A program made the translations under genes and the position numbers. From positions 1,798,001 to 1,862,000 of the forward strand of contig NZ_CP074380.1 in NCBI RefSeq assembly GCF_022695595.1: a DNA stretch of 64,000 nt. The letters run 5' to 3'. The notes under the pieces were generated by a model. The model was not told the DNA's origin and searched no databases. It saw only the letters and a list, made by a program, of their open reading frames with translations. The stretch's first letter is position 1; every line of letters starts with the position of its first letter. This stretch comes from Streptomyces sp. MST-110588. Its GTDB lineage: Bacteria > Actinomycetota > Actinomycetes > Streptomycetales > Streptomycetaceae. Below, piece by piece: positions 1 through 8,377 of the stretch.

Positions 1-1552
1 CGATGGAGTGCACCCGGGAGGGACGTACGACCTCGTCGCCGGGGAAGTCCTCGGCGGCGATCTCCTCGGCGACCCGGTCGTAGTGCCGGCGGATCGCGGT
101 CATCGTCACGTAGAAGATGACCATGCCCAGGAGGGCCACCCAGGCGCCGTGGGTGAACTTCGTCAGCAGGACGACCACCAGGACGAGCCCGGTGAAGAAG
201 CCGCCGAAGGCGTTGATGGTCCGCGAGCGGTGCATACGGCGGCGCTGGGCCGGGTCCTTCTCGGTCAGCAGGTGGCGGTTCCAGTGCCGGACCATGCCGA
301 TCTGGCTGAGGGTGAAGGAGACGAAGACGCCGACGATGTAGAGCTGGATGAGGCGGGTGGAGTCGGCGCCGTAGATGTAGACGAGTATGGCGGCGGCGCC
401 CGCGAGCAGCACGATGCCGTTGGAGAAGGCCAGCCGGTCGCCGCGGGTGTGGAGCTGGCGCGGCAGGTAGCGGTCCTGGGCCAGGATCGAGCCGAGCAGC
501 GGGAAGCCGTTGTACGCGGTGTTGGCGGCCAGGAAGAGGACCAGCGCGGTGGCCGCGGCCAGCACGATGAACAGGAACGTGCCGTCACCGAAGACGGCGG
601 CGGCGACCTGGGAGATCACCGGGTCCTGGGTGTAGCCGGCGCCGACCGGGGTGCCGTCGCGCAGCAGGTCCGTGGCCGGGGTCTCGGCCATCTTGACGTG
701 CGTGGCCATGGCCAGGGCGATGATGCCGCAGAACATCGTGACGGCCAGGCCGCCCATGAGGGCGAGCGTGGTGGCGGCGTTCTTGGACTTGGGCTTGCGG
801 AAGGCCGGGACGCCGTTGCTGATGGCCTCGACGCCGGTGAGCGCCGCACAGCCGGAGGAGAAGGCGCGCAGCAGCAGGAAGACCAGCGCGAAGCCGGCCA
901 GGCCGCCCTGTTCGGCGTGGATGGTGAAGTCCGCGGTGGGGGCCTTCATCGTCTCGCCCATGACCAGGCCGCGGGCCGCACCCCAGACGATCATGATGAA
1001 GACGCCGGCGACGAAGACGTACGTCGGGATGGCGAAGAGCTTCCCGGACTCCTTGACGCCGCGCAGGTTCATCAGCGTCAGCAGCAGGATGATGCCGATC
1101 GCGCACAGCGTCTTGTGCTCGACGACGAAGGGGATGGCCGAGCCCAGGTTCTCCACCCCGGAGGAGATGGAGACGGCGACCGTCAGGACGTAGTCGACCA
1201 GCAGGGCGCTGGCGACGGTCAGACCCGCCTTGGGCCCGAGGTTGGTGGTGGCCACCTCGTAGTCGCCGCCGCCGCTCGGGTAGGCGTGCACGTTCTGCCG
1301 GTAGGACGCCACGACCGTGAACATCAGCACCACGACCGCGACCGCGATCCATGGGCTGAAGTGGTACGCCGACACACCCGCGACGGACAGGACGAGCAGT
1401 ACCTCGCCGGGCGCGTAGGCCACGGAGGACAGCGGGTCGGAGGCGAAGACGGGGAGTGCGATGCGCTTGGGAAGGAGGGTCTCCCCCAGCTTGTCGCTGC
1501 GCAGAGCGCGCCCGATCAAGATCCGTTTGGGCAGGTCGGTCAGTTTGGACAC
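1..1552 (-). CDS. KimA-like (KUP family) potassium importer / APC-superfamily permease, 3' end outside window
   Basis: The 5' part of a gene that runs off the left edge; about 517 codons are visible. The product is a polytopic inner-membrane permease with roughly twelve hydrophobic segments and a basic tail. Runs such as SSVAYAPGEVLLVL, SYRQNVHAYPSGGG and LVDYVLTVAVSISSG match, from memory, the Bacillus subtilis potassium importer KimA (YdaO) much better than amino-acid permeases; generic annotation would be APC family permease. GTG at 1552 is chosen because it opens the conserved start (SKLTDLPKR) and no in-frame ATG lies near. Three genes with RCK/TrkA domains follow within 5 kb, which supports a potassium role. 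KimA in B. subtilis is inhibited by c-di-AMP; that this homologue is too is inference. No ydaO motif is visible upstream of it. Confidence 0.85.
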   Translation of the reverse strand, partial: MSKLTDLPKRILIGRALRSDKLGETLLPKRIALPVFASDPLSSVAYAPGEVLLVLSVAGVSAYHFSPWIAVAVVVLMFTVVASYRQNVHAYPSGGGDYEVATTNLGPKAGLTVASALLVDYVLTVAVSISSGVENLGSAIPFVVEHKTLCAIGIILLLTLMNLRGVKESGKLFAIPTYVFVAGVFIMIVWGAARGLVMGETMKAPTADFTIHAEQGGLAGFALVFLLLRAFSSGCAALTGVEAISNGVPAFRKPKSKNAATTLALMGGLAVTMFCGIIALAMATHVKMAETPATDLLRDGTPVGAGYTQDPVISQVAAAVFGDGTFLFIVLAAATALVLFLAANTAYNGFPLLGSILAQDRYLPRQLHTRGDRLAFSNGIVLLAGAAAILVYIYGADSTRLIQLYIVGVFVSFTLSQIGMVRHWNRHLLTEKDPAQRRRMHRSRTINAFGGFFTGLVLVVVLLTKFTHGAWVALLGMVIFYVTMTAIRRHYDRVAEEIAAEDFPGDEVVRPSRVHSI

Positions 1553-1784
1553 GCAGAGGATGCTAAGCCTTCGTCAAGGCCCGCGCCCACCCGCCACCCA
1601 CAGGGGCGGCCACGGTGTAACGGCGTACCGCCCGCTTGGCCCGTATGCGCGAAGGGGCGGTGGCGGGGGCGCGCCGGCGGGGAGCGTTGTTCGTCACTTC
1701 GCGCCGCTCGGCGCGTCCCGCGGCCCTTGCCGTCCCTCCCCGGTCCGCCCCGGACGGTGGTCGTGGCGTGCGGGAGGGCGGGGC

Positions 1785-1825
1785 GGGCGGCGACATCCTC
1801 ACCCCCGTCGGGGATGTCGCCGCCC
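1785..1825 (-). terminator. Strong hairpin, probable terminator of the RCK membrane protein gene
   Basis: A perfect 14-bp stem (gggcggcgacatcc, 1785-1798, against ggatgtcgccgccc, 1812-1825) with a 13-base loop. It lies about 260 bases past the stop at 2088 and 230 bases upstream of the KimA-like start, so it could separate the two transcripts. There is no T-run, which is usual for actinobacterial terminators. Confidence 0.55.
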
Positions 1826-2005
1826 CGGGCCGCCGGCCGGCTCACGGCCCGGTCCGGCGGGTCGCCGCGGGCTGCCGGTGACCCGGTTGATGGTGGCCGG
1901 GTGCGGCGTCCGGCGGATTGCCCGATCCCGGCAATCTTTACGCTTTCCTGATGGCCTGTTAACGGTGAGCGGTCAGGACACACCCGTCCGGAGGCCGGAT
2001 CGGGG

Positions 2006-2050
2006 GTCCGGGCGGGGTCCGGGCGGGGTCCGGGCGGGGTCCGGGCGGAG
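2006..2050. repeat. 11-bp tandem repeat, about four units
   Basis: The unit cgggcggggtc is repeated about four times in perfect or near-perfect register just beyond the 3' end of the RCK gene. It is noncoding as far as can be seen. Copy number probably varies between strains. Confidence 0.8.
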
Positions 2051-2087
2051 CCTGGGCGGGGTCTCGGGGCGTCCTGTCTTCCCGTTG

Positions 2088-4166
2088 CTATCCGTCCTGC
2101 CGGGCGGGCCCGGTGGCCCCGGTGGTCCCATTGGTCCGGGCGGCCGGGCCCGGTCTGCGGGCCAGCAGATCGCCCAGCCCCTGGCGGGTGGCGGCCAGCA
2201 GCACCCGGTCCTGGGGCCGCAGGACATACCCGGGGCCGAGATCACCGGCCAGGCGGGCGGACGCGGACGCCCGCTCCTCCCCCGCCGGGGGTGACGCGGG
2301 TGCGGCGTGCGCACCGGCGTGCGACCGGGCGTGCCCGCCGGTGCTCGCTCCGGAGTCCGCGCCGAAGTCCGCGCCGGTGTCGTCGGGGACGGAGGTGTCC
2401 ACCGCCAGGACGCGCAGCCGTCCGGGCCGGAAGACCTCGGCGACCGTACGGCCTTCCAGGGCGGCGTGCCCGCGTACCTCCACACGGGCGAAGAGCAGCA
2501 CCCGCCGCTCCACCGGTATGGCACCCAGGATCTGCCGGCCCACCATCGCGCCGGCGAAGGCGGGCGCGGACAGGAAGCTGACGCTGCGGCTGCGGGTCAG
2601 GGCGTGCGGATGGGCGGCGCGCAGGGTGCGGTAGACGGCGGTGGCGAAGCGGTCGTCGAACAGCCGCAGTGTCACCCGCAGCCGGGGCGTGACCGAGCGG
2701 GCGTAAAGAGCGGCCTCCAGGTTGGTGGTGTCGGAGCTGGTCAGCGCCAGCAGGACCCGCGCCCGGTCGATCTTGGCGGCCTCCAGTACGCCTTCCTGCG
2801 TGACGTCCCCCACGACGGTGGGCACCCGCAGCCGCCGGGCCGTCGCGATACCGCGGGCCTCGGGGTCGGCCTCGACGCACACCACCGGGATGCCCATCTC
2901 GTGCAGCCGGGCCAGGACCCGCGTACCCACCTTGCCCAGCCCCAGCAGCACGACGTGGCCGGTCAGGCCGCGTGGCGGGCGGCGCAGCGCGGAGGCGTTG
3001 CGGAAGGTGCCCAGCCCCTCCAGCGCCGCGGCCACCAGGACGGGGAGCAGCAGCAGGCCGGTGAGTCCGGAGAGCAGTTGCAGGATCTTGCGGGAGGGCG
3101 GTTCGTCGAGCGCGGGGTCGTTGATGGCGAAGAGGTCGAGCAGGGAGAGGTAGGCGGCGTGCAGCGGGGCGTCGCCGGTGGTGAGGAACGAAGCAACGGC
3201 CAGGGCGAGGACGGCGCCGACGACTCCGGCCAGCGACCAGCGCAGCCGCCGTGAGAACAGCGAGCGCAGGGGCGCGCCGCGGCCCCCGAGGGCGCCGGAC
3301 CGTATCGGCCGCCCCTGATAGGAGACGGTTTCCAGGACGATGGCGCCGCGCCCGGCCGCTGCCGCCGCGACGGCTTCGTCCTCGTCGGGCAGCAGCGAGG
3401 GGCGCTCCTCGCCGGATGTCTGGGCGTACGGCGAGGGCGGCGCGGGGGCGGCGGCAGTGGGGAGGGAGGCCGGATCGCCCGCGGTGGCGGACAGGACGGC
3501 CAGGGTGCACAGCCCGGGGCGGGTGGCCCGGTCGGCGGCGCCGCGCTCCACGGCCCGCAGCAGCAGCCCGTCGGCCTCGATGACCTTGCTGGTGCCCGCC
3601 ACGGCGGTGGCCGCCAGCGCGGGCGCGACCGTGTCCGCGTCGGAGAGCACGGTGGTGGAGGCGTCCACGCCCTCGGCGTCCGGGGCGCCGACGGCCGCCG
3701 CCTGGTCGAGCAGCTCCTCCAGGTGCTGGCCGAGTTTGCGGTTGTAGAGCCGGATGACCAGCCGCAGCCGCGGGTTGAGCCGGCGGGCCCGTAAGGCCGC
3801 GTGGATGTTGGTCTCGTCGTCGTCGTAGACGAGCGCGAGCGCGCCGGCGGCTCCGATCCCGGCCTCGGCCAGCACGTCGTCGTCGGCTTCCGGTGCCTCC
3901 AGGACGCGTACGGGTTCCTCGGGCGGCTCGCCGTCGTCCAGGTCGGTTCCGGGCGCGTCGGGCGGGGCCGCGGCCGTACGGACCATGGCGGCCGAGACCC
4001 GGCCCAGCAGGGCCTGGGCCCGGCCCAGGCCGCGGACGGGCGGGGGGATGCGGGGGCGGTGCGGCACCCGGGCCGAGGGGACGACCAGGGTGACCCGCTC
4101 GCGGTAGACGTCCTGGAGTTCGGCGGCCAGACGGTGGGCGAGGGCGTCGTCACCGCAGACGATCAT
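2088..4166 (-). CDS. RCK-TM-TM-RCK membrane protein (channel-like NAD-binding protein)
   Basis: 692 residues from the ATG at 4166; the open frame extends upstream and a GTG at 4223 is an alternative. Neither start has a clear ribosome site. The protein begins directly with a Rossmann strand (MIVCGDDALAHRL). Two transmembrane helices lie near residues 310-330 and 364-386, separated by a pore-loop-like segment (AYLSLLDLFAI). A second Rossmann fold follows from about residue 402 (HVVLLGLGKVGTRVL), then an RCK_C-like end. This is the shape of a two-helix potassium channel wrapped in RCK domains, but the selectivity signature TVGYG is absent. The first half has an alanine-rich linker. A TTA leucine codon occurs at 3792-3794, so translation may depend on bldA. 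A role in potassium flux is inferred from domains and neighbours. Confidence 0.75.
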   Translation of the reverse strand: MIVCGDDALAHRLAAELQDVYRERVTLVVPSARVPHRPRIPPPVRGLGRAQALLGRVSAAMVRTAAAPPDAPGTDLDDGEPPEEPVRVLEAPEADDDVLAEAGIGAAGALALVYDDDETNIHAALRARRLNPRLRLVIRLYNRKLGQHLEELLDQAAAVGAPDAEGVDASTTVLSDADTVAPALAATAVAGTSKVIEADGLLLRAVERGAADRATRPGLCTLAVLSATAGDPASLPTAAAPAPPSPYAQTSGEERPSLLPDEDEAVAAAAAGRGAIVLETVSYQGRPIRSGALGGRGAPLRSLFSRRLRWSLAGVVGAVLALAVASFLTTGDAPLHAAYLSLLDLFAINDPALDEPPSRKILQLLSGLTGLLLLPVLVAAALEGLGTFRNASALRRPPRGLTGHVVLLGLGKVGTRVLARLHEMGIPVVCVEADPEARGIATARRLRVPTVVGDVTQEGVLEAAKIDRARVLLALTSSDTTNLEAALYARSVTPRLRVTLRLFDDRFATAVYRTLRAAHPHALTRSRSVSFLSAPAFAGAMVGRQILGAIPVERRVLLFARVEVRGHAALEGRTVAEVFRPGRLRVLAVDTSVPDDTGADFGADSGASTGGHARSHAGAHAAPASPPAGEERASASARLAGDLGPGYVLRPQDRVLLAATRQGLGDLLARRPGPAARTNGTTGATGPARQDG

Positions 4167-4223
4167 GTGCGGGGCGGCGGGCGGTCCCGGCTGGGGACGC
4201 GACGGGGCAGGCAGGCTGGGCAC

Positions 4224-4627
4224 GTCCGTAGCGTGCCGTACGCGGCCCGGCGGCGCAGTGGAATACGTACGCCGGTGCTGTTTGATCGGCCCGTACGTCG
4301 GTGAGGAGCCCCACGCGCGGTCACAGCCACCACCGCCCTCGGAACCCGGTCGCCGAAACCCGGCTGTCAATACCTCGGCTGTCGAAGTCCGGCTACCGAA
4401 ACCCGGCTGTCGAACAATTGCGAACAGTTTTCGCGCCGTTCCGCAAGGGAACTTACCTGACACTTATGCGCTCTTGTCGCGTTCTTAACGCCCGACAGGG
4501 CCGTACGGGCCGTCGGCGTGGATGCAGCGGCCCGTACGGAAGGTAGCGTGGTCGCCGAACAGCCGGTCCCGGACGGCCGGTGGCAGCAGTCGGGTCGAGC
4601 ACAGGGAAAGGTGCGAGGTAGGGGCCG
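4224..4627. other. Divergent intergenic region with 16-bp direct repeats
   Basis: About 400 bases between the RCK membrane protein gene and the trkA pair. It contains ccgaaacccggctgtc twice (4353-4368 and 4396-4411) and a third partial copy, cggctgtc, at 4376-4383. The stretch 4405-4490 is AT-richer and probably carries promoters. No RNA gene or regulatory RNA was recognised. Confidence 0.6.
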
Positions 4628-5296
4628 ATGCACATCGTCATCATGGGGTGCGGGCGCGTGGGTTCCGCGCTCGCACAGACCCTGGAGAGCCAGGGCCATA
4701 CGATCGCGGTGGTCGACCAGGACCCCACCGCCTTCCGCCGCCTGGGCTCCTCCTTCGGAGGCCGCCGGGTGACCGGGGTCGGTTTCGACCAGGACACCCT
4801 GCGCGAGGCGGGGATCGAGGAGGCCGGCGCGTTCGCCGCCGTCAGCAGCGGCGACAACTCCAACATCATCGCGGCCCGGGTGGCGCGTGAGATGTTCGGG
4901 GTGGAGAACGTGGCCGCCCGCATCTACGACCCGCGCCGCGCGGAGGTCTACCAGCGCCTGGGCATCCCGACCGTGGCGACGGTCCGCTGGACCGCGGACC
5001 AGATGCTGCGCCGGCTGCTGCCGTCGGGCGCCGAGCCGCTGTGGCGCGACCCCAGCGGCGGCGTGCAGCTCGCCGAGGTGCACACCTCCCCGGCCTGGGT
5101 GGGCCACAAGATCAGCAAGTTGCAGGAGGAGACCGGCGTACGGGTGGCCTTCCTCACCCGCCTGGGCGAGGCGATACTGCCGACGTCGCAGACCGTGCTC
5201 CAGGAAGGCGACCTCGTACACGTGATGATGCGCACCGACGACGTCGAGAAGGTCGAGGCCGCGTTCGCCGAGGGTCCCGAGGAGGCGCACGCATGA
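4628..5296 (+). CDS. TrkA-family RCK protein, first of pair (CeoB-like)
   Basis: 222 residues: a cytosolic regulatory subunit for potassium uptake. An N-terminal Rossmann fold opens with IVIMGCGRVGSALA and carries the acidic residue that binds the adenosine ribose (VVDQDP). The C-terminal third is an RCK_C domain, a module known in other bacteria to bind c-di-AMP. A ribosome site (GAGGTAGGGG) precedes the ATG. The stop overlaps the start of the next trkA-like gene by four bases (ATGA), so the two are translationally coupled and probably act together. From memory this is the counterpart of mycobacterial ceoB. No TrkH/TrkG membrane subunit lies in the window; the KimA-like permease or the RCK membrane protein could be the partner, which is inference. 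Confidence 0.9.
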   Translation: MHIVIMGCGRVGSALAQTLESQGHTIAVVDQDPTAFRRLGSSFGGRRVTGVGFDQDTLREAGIEEAGAFAAVSSGDNSNIIAARVAREMFGVENVAARIYDPRRAEVYQRLGIPTVATVRWTADQMLRRLLPSGAEPLWRDPSGGVQLAEVHTSPAWVGHKISKLQEETGVRVAFLTRLGEAILPTSQTVLQEGDLVHVMMRTDDVEKVEAAFAEGPEEAHA

Positions 5297-5970
5297 GGGT
5301 CGCCATCGCGGGTGCCGGCGCGGTGGGTCGTTCCATCGCCGGCGAGCTGCTGGAGAACGGTCACGAGATCCTGCTCATCGACAAGGCGCCGACGGCGATC
5401 TCGGTGGAGCGGGTACCGCTGGCGGAGTGGCTGCTGGCCGACGCCTGCGAGATCACCTCGCTGGACGAGGCCGCGCTGCAGCGCTGCAACGTCGTCATCG
5501 CGGCGACCGGCGACGACAAGGTCAACCTCGTCGTCTCGCTGCTCGCCAAGACCGAGTACGGGGTCCCGCGGGTCGTCGCCCGTGTCAACAACCCCAAGAA
5601 CGAGTGGCTGTTCAACGAATCGTGGGGCGTGGACGTCGCGGTCTCCACGCCGCGTCTGATGTCCGCGTTGGTGGAGGAGGCGGTGAGCGTCGGCGATCTC
5701 GTACGGCTGCTGCGCTTCAGCCACGGCGACGCCAACCTGGTCGAGCTGACGCTGCCGCCGGAGGCGGCGCTGGCCGGCACCCGTGTGGGTGACGTCCAGT
5801 GGCCGGAGGACACCTCCCTGGTCACGATCATCCGCGGCTCCCGCGTACTGACCCCCAACAAGGAGGACGCGCTGGAGGCCGGTGACGAGCTGCTGTTCGT
5901 GGCGGCCCCCTCGCGCGAGGAGCAGTTGGAGGACCTGCTGTCGGTGCGCCGGGAGGGCACGGCGGGCTGA
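5293..5970 (+). CDS. TrkA-family RCK protein, second of pair (CeoC-like)
   Basis: 225 residues with a Rossmann fold (VAIAGAGAVGRSIA) followed by a C-terminal RCK_C region (VELTLPPEAALAGTRVGDV). It starts within the stop of the previous gene (ATGA at 5293-5296), so the pair is one operon. Two single-domain TrkA proteins in tandem are typical of actinobacteria, where they presumably form a hetero-octameric ring that senses nucleotides and gates potassium transport. A perfect hairpin terminator follows 21 bases after the stop. Family assignment is secure; the partner transporter is not visible from the sequence. Confidence 0.9.
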   Translation: MRVAIAGAGAVGRSIAGELLENGHEILLIDKAPTAISVERVPLAEWLLADACEITSLDEAALQRCNVVIAATGDDKVNLVVSLLAKTEYGVPRVVARVNNPKNEWLFNESWGVDVAVSTPRLMSALVEEAVSVGDLVRLLRFSHGDANLVELTLPPEAALAGTRVGDVQWPEDTSLVTIIRGSRVLTPNKEDALEAGDELLFVAAPSREEQLEDLLSVRREGTAG

Positions 5971-5991
5971 TCCGTCCGTACGCCTCATATG

Positions 5992-6037
5992 CCGCAGGGC
6001 CCCGGGAACCATTCATACGGTTCCCGGGGCCCTGCGG
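5992..6037. terminator. Bidirectional hairpin terminator
   Basis: A perfect 19-bp inverted repeat (ccgcagggccccgggaacc against its complement) with an 8-base loop. It lies between the convergent trkA-like operon and the DUF3159 gene, so it can end both transcripts. A duplicated 18-bp word (gaagaggcggtacgggcc) sits just right of it, at about 6065-6100. Confidence 0.85.
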
Positions 6038-6102
6038 TGTTCGCCCTATGAAGCGTACGGACGAAGAGGCGGTACGGGCCGAAGAGGCGGTACGGGCCGA
6101 GG

Positions 6103-7032
6103 TCAGCGGCGGTGCCGCGGCACGTTCCGCGTCCGCTCGCCGGCCGCCCGCGCGCTCTCGGCGACGGCCTGTGCCGTGACGTCCTGCGCCAGCTCCTCGG
6201 CCACCCGGTCCATGAGCCCGCGCTCCCGCTCGGCGGCGTTCACGCGCTTGTCCTGCTCTTCGCGCTTCTCCCGCTCTTCGTGCTTCTCCCGCTCTTCGCG
6301 CTTCTCCCGCTCCTCCATCTCGGCGAAGACGTCGATGGGCGGCGGCGCCTTCACCAGGAAGACCCAGGTCAGATAGGCCGCGAGCAGGAACGGCGGGATC
6401 TTCAGCGCCACCAGCACCCAGCCCAGGTGCGTGGTGTCCGCCCACCAGTACAGCGGGAAGAGGATCGCGCACTTGCCGAGCAGGATCAGTCCCCAGGCCC
6501 AGCTCGCCTTGGCGTACGCCTTCTTGCGGCCCGGGTTGCGGGTGCGCCAGGAGAGGTTCTCCTTGAAGATCGGGCCCAGGATCAGGCCCATCAGCGGCAC
6601 ACCCGCCAGCGTCGTGGCGATGTAGGCGGCGCCCATACCCAGCGTGTAGAGCATGCCGGGCAGGTAGAAGTCCTTGGCGTTGCCCGTGAACATCGCGAAG
6701 GCCACACCGAAGGCCACCCCGAACACACCGCTGAAGGCGTGCTTGACCGTGTCCCGGCGCACCAGGCGGACGGCGACCAGCAGCAGCGAGACGCCGAGCG
6801 CGGCGATCGCCGAGAGGTGCAGGTCCTTGTTGATCGTGTAGATGGTGACGAACAGCAGGCCGGGGAGGACGGTCTCCACCATGCCGCGTACGCCGCCGAA
6901 CGCCTCGAACAGGGCGGCCTCGGTGACGGCTCTGCCGTCAGGGTCCCGCTCCTGGTCCTGAGGGGTCCGTGGGGGGCCCACCGGGGTGCCCGCCGGGCCC
7001 GGCGGTGGGGTCGGTCGGTCGTCGGCCGTCAC
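6103..7032 (-). CDS. DUF3159 membrane protein
   Basis: 309 residues from a GTG preceded by AGGAG six bases upstream. After a proline-rich cytosolic N-terminus of about 40 residues come five or six hydrophobic segments (for example AIAALGVSLLLVAVRLV and GLILLGKCAILFPLYWW), matching the DUF3159 family. The last 80 residues are extremely charged, with a tandem EKREER-type repeat that should form a single helix or coiled coil. The start lies four bases behind the stop of the OB-fold gene, so the two are cotranscribed. From memory the M. tuberculosis counterparts (Rv2693c, Rv2694c) sit in the same order beside ceoB/ceoC. Function is unknown. Confidence 0.85.
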   Translation of the reverse strand: MTADDRPTPPPGPAGTPVGPPRTPQDQERDPDGRAVTEAALFEAFGGVRGMVETVLPGLLFVTIYTINKDLHLSAIAALGVSLLLVAVRLVRRDTVKHAFSGVFGVAFGVAFAMFTGNAKDFYLPGMLYTLGMGAAYIATTLAGVPLMGLILGPIFKENLSWRTRNPGRKKAYAKASWAWGLILLGKCAILFPLYWWADTTHLGWVLVALKIPPFLLAAYLTWVFLVKAPPPIDVFAEMEEREKREEREKHEEREKREEQDKRVNAAERERGLMDRVAEELAQDVTAQAVAESARAAGERTRNVPRHRR

Positions 7033-7035
7033 CGG

Positions 7036-7434
7036 CTACTCCTGTCCGAGTGGTCGGAGTTCGTATTTCGGATTGAACAGCACCCGGCGTCCGTGGCTCA
7101 TGGAGATCCGGCCCGAGGCGATGAGTTTGCGGCCGGGTTCTATGCCGACGATGGACCGCCGTCCCAGCCACACCACGTCCAGGGGCGCGGAGCCGTCGAA
7201 CAGCTCCGCCTCCAGCGCGGGGACACCGGCGCGGGGCCGCAGCGTCACATGCCGCAGCGTGCCGGTGACCTTGACGATCTGGCGGTCGTCGGTGTCGCAT
7301 ATGCGGGTGCAGCCCGCCGCCTGCGCGTCCTGCTGCAGCTCGGCCGACTCCAGCTCCTCCTCGGAGGAGGAGAGCCTGTCGAGCATCCGCCGGAAGCGGC
7401 CGGCCGGCTTGTCGGAACGGGTCCCAGCACTCAT
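7036..7434 (-). CDS. OB-fold nucleic-acid-binding domain protein
   Basis: 132 residues from the ATG at 7434 (MSAGTRSDKPAG); the longer open frame upstream has no family support. The middle (IVKVTGTLRHVTLRP, then DVVWLGRRSIVGIEPG and LIASGRI) has the strand pattern of the tRNA/helicase-type OB fold. Such small OB proteins are annotated as nucleic-acid-binding, but no function has been shown that I know of. It is the first gene of a two-gene unit with the DUF3159 protein. Confidence 0.85.
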   Translation of the reverse strand: MSAGTRSDKPAGRFRRMLDRLSSSEEELESAELQQDAQAAGCTRICDTDDRQIVKVTGTLRHVTLRPRAGVPALEAELFDGSAPLDVVWLGRRSIVGIEPGRKLIASGRISMSHGRRVLFNPKYELRPLGQE

Positions 7435-7552
7435 AAACCCAGCGTACCGGTGCGGGCGGGCCCGGATCACGGCGCGGAGCCCGGTCGCCACGCCCGGCGG
7501 GGGCCGCCCCGGCTGTCACGCCCGGCCGGGGACCGTCCCGGCCGCCGTCAGG

Positions 7553-8236
7553 TCACTGTTCGAAGCGGTAGCCCATCCCGGGCTCGGTGATGAAGTGCTT
7601 CGGGTGCGAGGGGTCGGCCTCCAGCTTGCGCCGCAACTGCGCCATGTAGACGCGCAGGTAATTGGTCTCGGTGCCGTACGAGGGCCCCCACACCTCCTGG
7701 AGGAGCTGCTTCTGGCTCACCAGCCGGCCCGTGTTGCGCACCAGCACCTCCAGCAGGTGCCACTCGGTCGGGGTCAGCCGTACGTCGCGTCCGCCGCGGT
7801 TGACCTTCTTCGCGGCGAGGTCGACGGTGAAGCCGTCGGTCTCCACGACCACCGCGTCGTCGGCCGGCCCGGTCGGCTCGGCCCGGCGTACGGCGGCCCG
7901 CAGCCGCGCCAGCAGTTCGTCCATGCCGAACGGCTTGGTGACGTAGTCGTCCGCGCCGGCGTCCAGCGCCTCGACCTTCTCGTCGGAGGTCTGCCGGGCG
8001 GAGAGCACCAGGATCGGCACCCGCGTCCAGCCGCGCAGCCCCTTGATCACCTCGACGCCGTCCATGTCGGGCAGGCCCAGGTCCAAGACGATGACGTCGG
8101 GGTGGCGGGCGGCGGCGAGCTTGAGGGCGCTGGCCCCGTCGGGGGCAGCGTCGACCTCGTACTTGCGCGCCTTCAGGTTGATCACGAGGGCACGTACGAT
8201 CTGCGGCTCGTCATCGACCACAAGCACCCGGTTCAC
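7553..8236 (-). CDS. kdpE: KdpE response regulator
   Basis: 227 residues, an OmpR/PhoB-type regulator. The receiver domain (residues 1-115) has the acidic pocket DDE near the N-terminus, the phospho-acceptor aspartate in VIVLDLGLPD and the conserved lysine in VTKPFG. A winged helix follows (LTPTEWHLLEVLVRN, TNYLRVYMAQLRRKLE). GTG at 8236 is preceded by GAGGAG at eight bases. KdpD lies immediately upstream on the same strand. The pair activates the kdp potassium-pump operon when potassium is scarce. Here that operon begins 5 kb away, across an acetyltransferase gene and a repeat region, so kdpDE has its own promoter. Confidence 0.95.
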   Translation of the reverse strand: MNRVLVVDDEPQIVRALVINLKARKYEVDAAPDGASALKLAAARHPDVIVLDLGLPDMDGVEVIKGLRGWTRVPILVLSARQTSDEKVEALDAGADDYVTKPFGMDELLARLRAAVRRAEPTGPADDAVVVETDGFTVDLAAKKVNRGGRDVRLTPTEWHLLEVLVRNTGRLVSQKQLLQEVWGPSYGTETNYLRVYMAQLRRKLEADPSHPKHFITEPGMGYRFEQ

Positions 8237-8377
8237 TGGCGTTCTCCTCGTGGGGTGGGTCCCCGCCGGGCCGGGCCCGCGGGGTGGGGTCTGGGGTGCG
8301 TCGTGTGGGGCACCGGGGTCATGTCAGGGGGACCGGTTCCGGCCGTGGACGGCGGGGGCGTCCGCGGGGCTCCCGGC

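Larger units (their letters stand above)
1553..2087. other. Intergenic region with hairpin and 11-bp tandem repeats
   Basis: 535 bases without a credible gene. It holds the promoter side of the KimA-like gene, a strong hairpin (1785-1825) and an 11-bp minisatellite (about 2006-2050). The stretch near 1930-1975 is AT-richer than its surroundings and could hold a promoter. The long open frames here are GC-bias artefacts with arginine- and proline-rich composition. Confidence 0.6.

Noticed and set aside
1553..1700. ydaO riboswitch upstream of the KimA-like gene
   Set aside because: Looked for because KimA genes in firmicutes carry one; none of the conserved blocks is present.
8..1951. Long plus-strand ORF of 647 codons
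   Set aside because: It is the antisense shadow of the KimA-like gene plus GC-rich intergenic DNA; its composition is arginine-, glycine- and glutamine-rich with no family resemblance.
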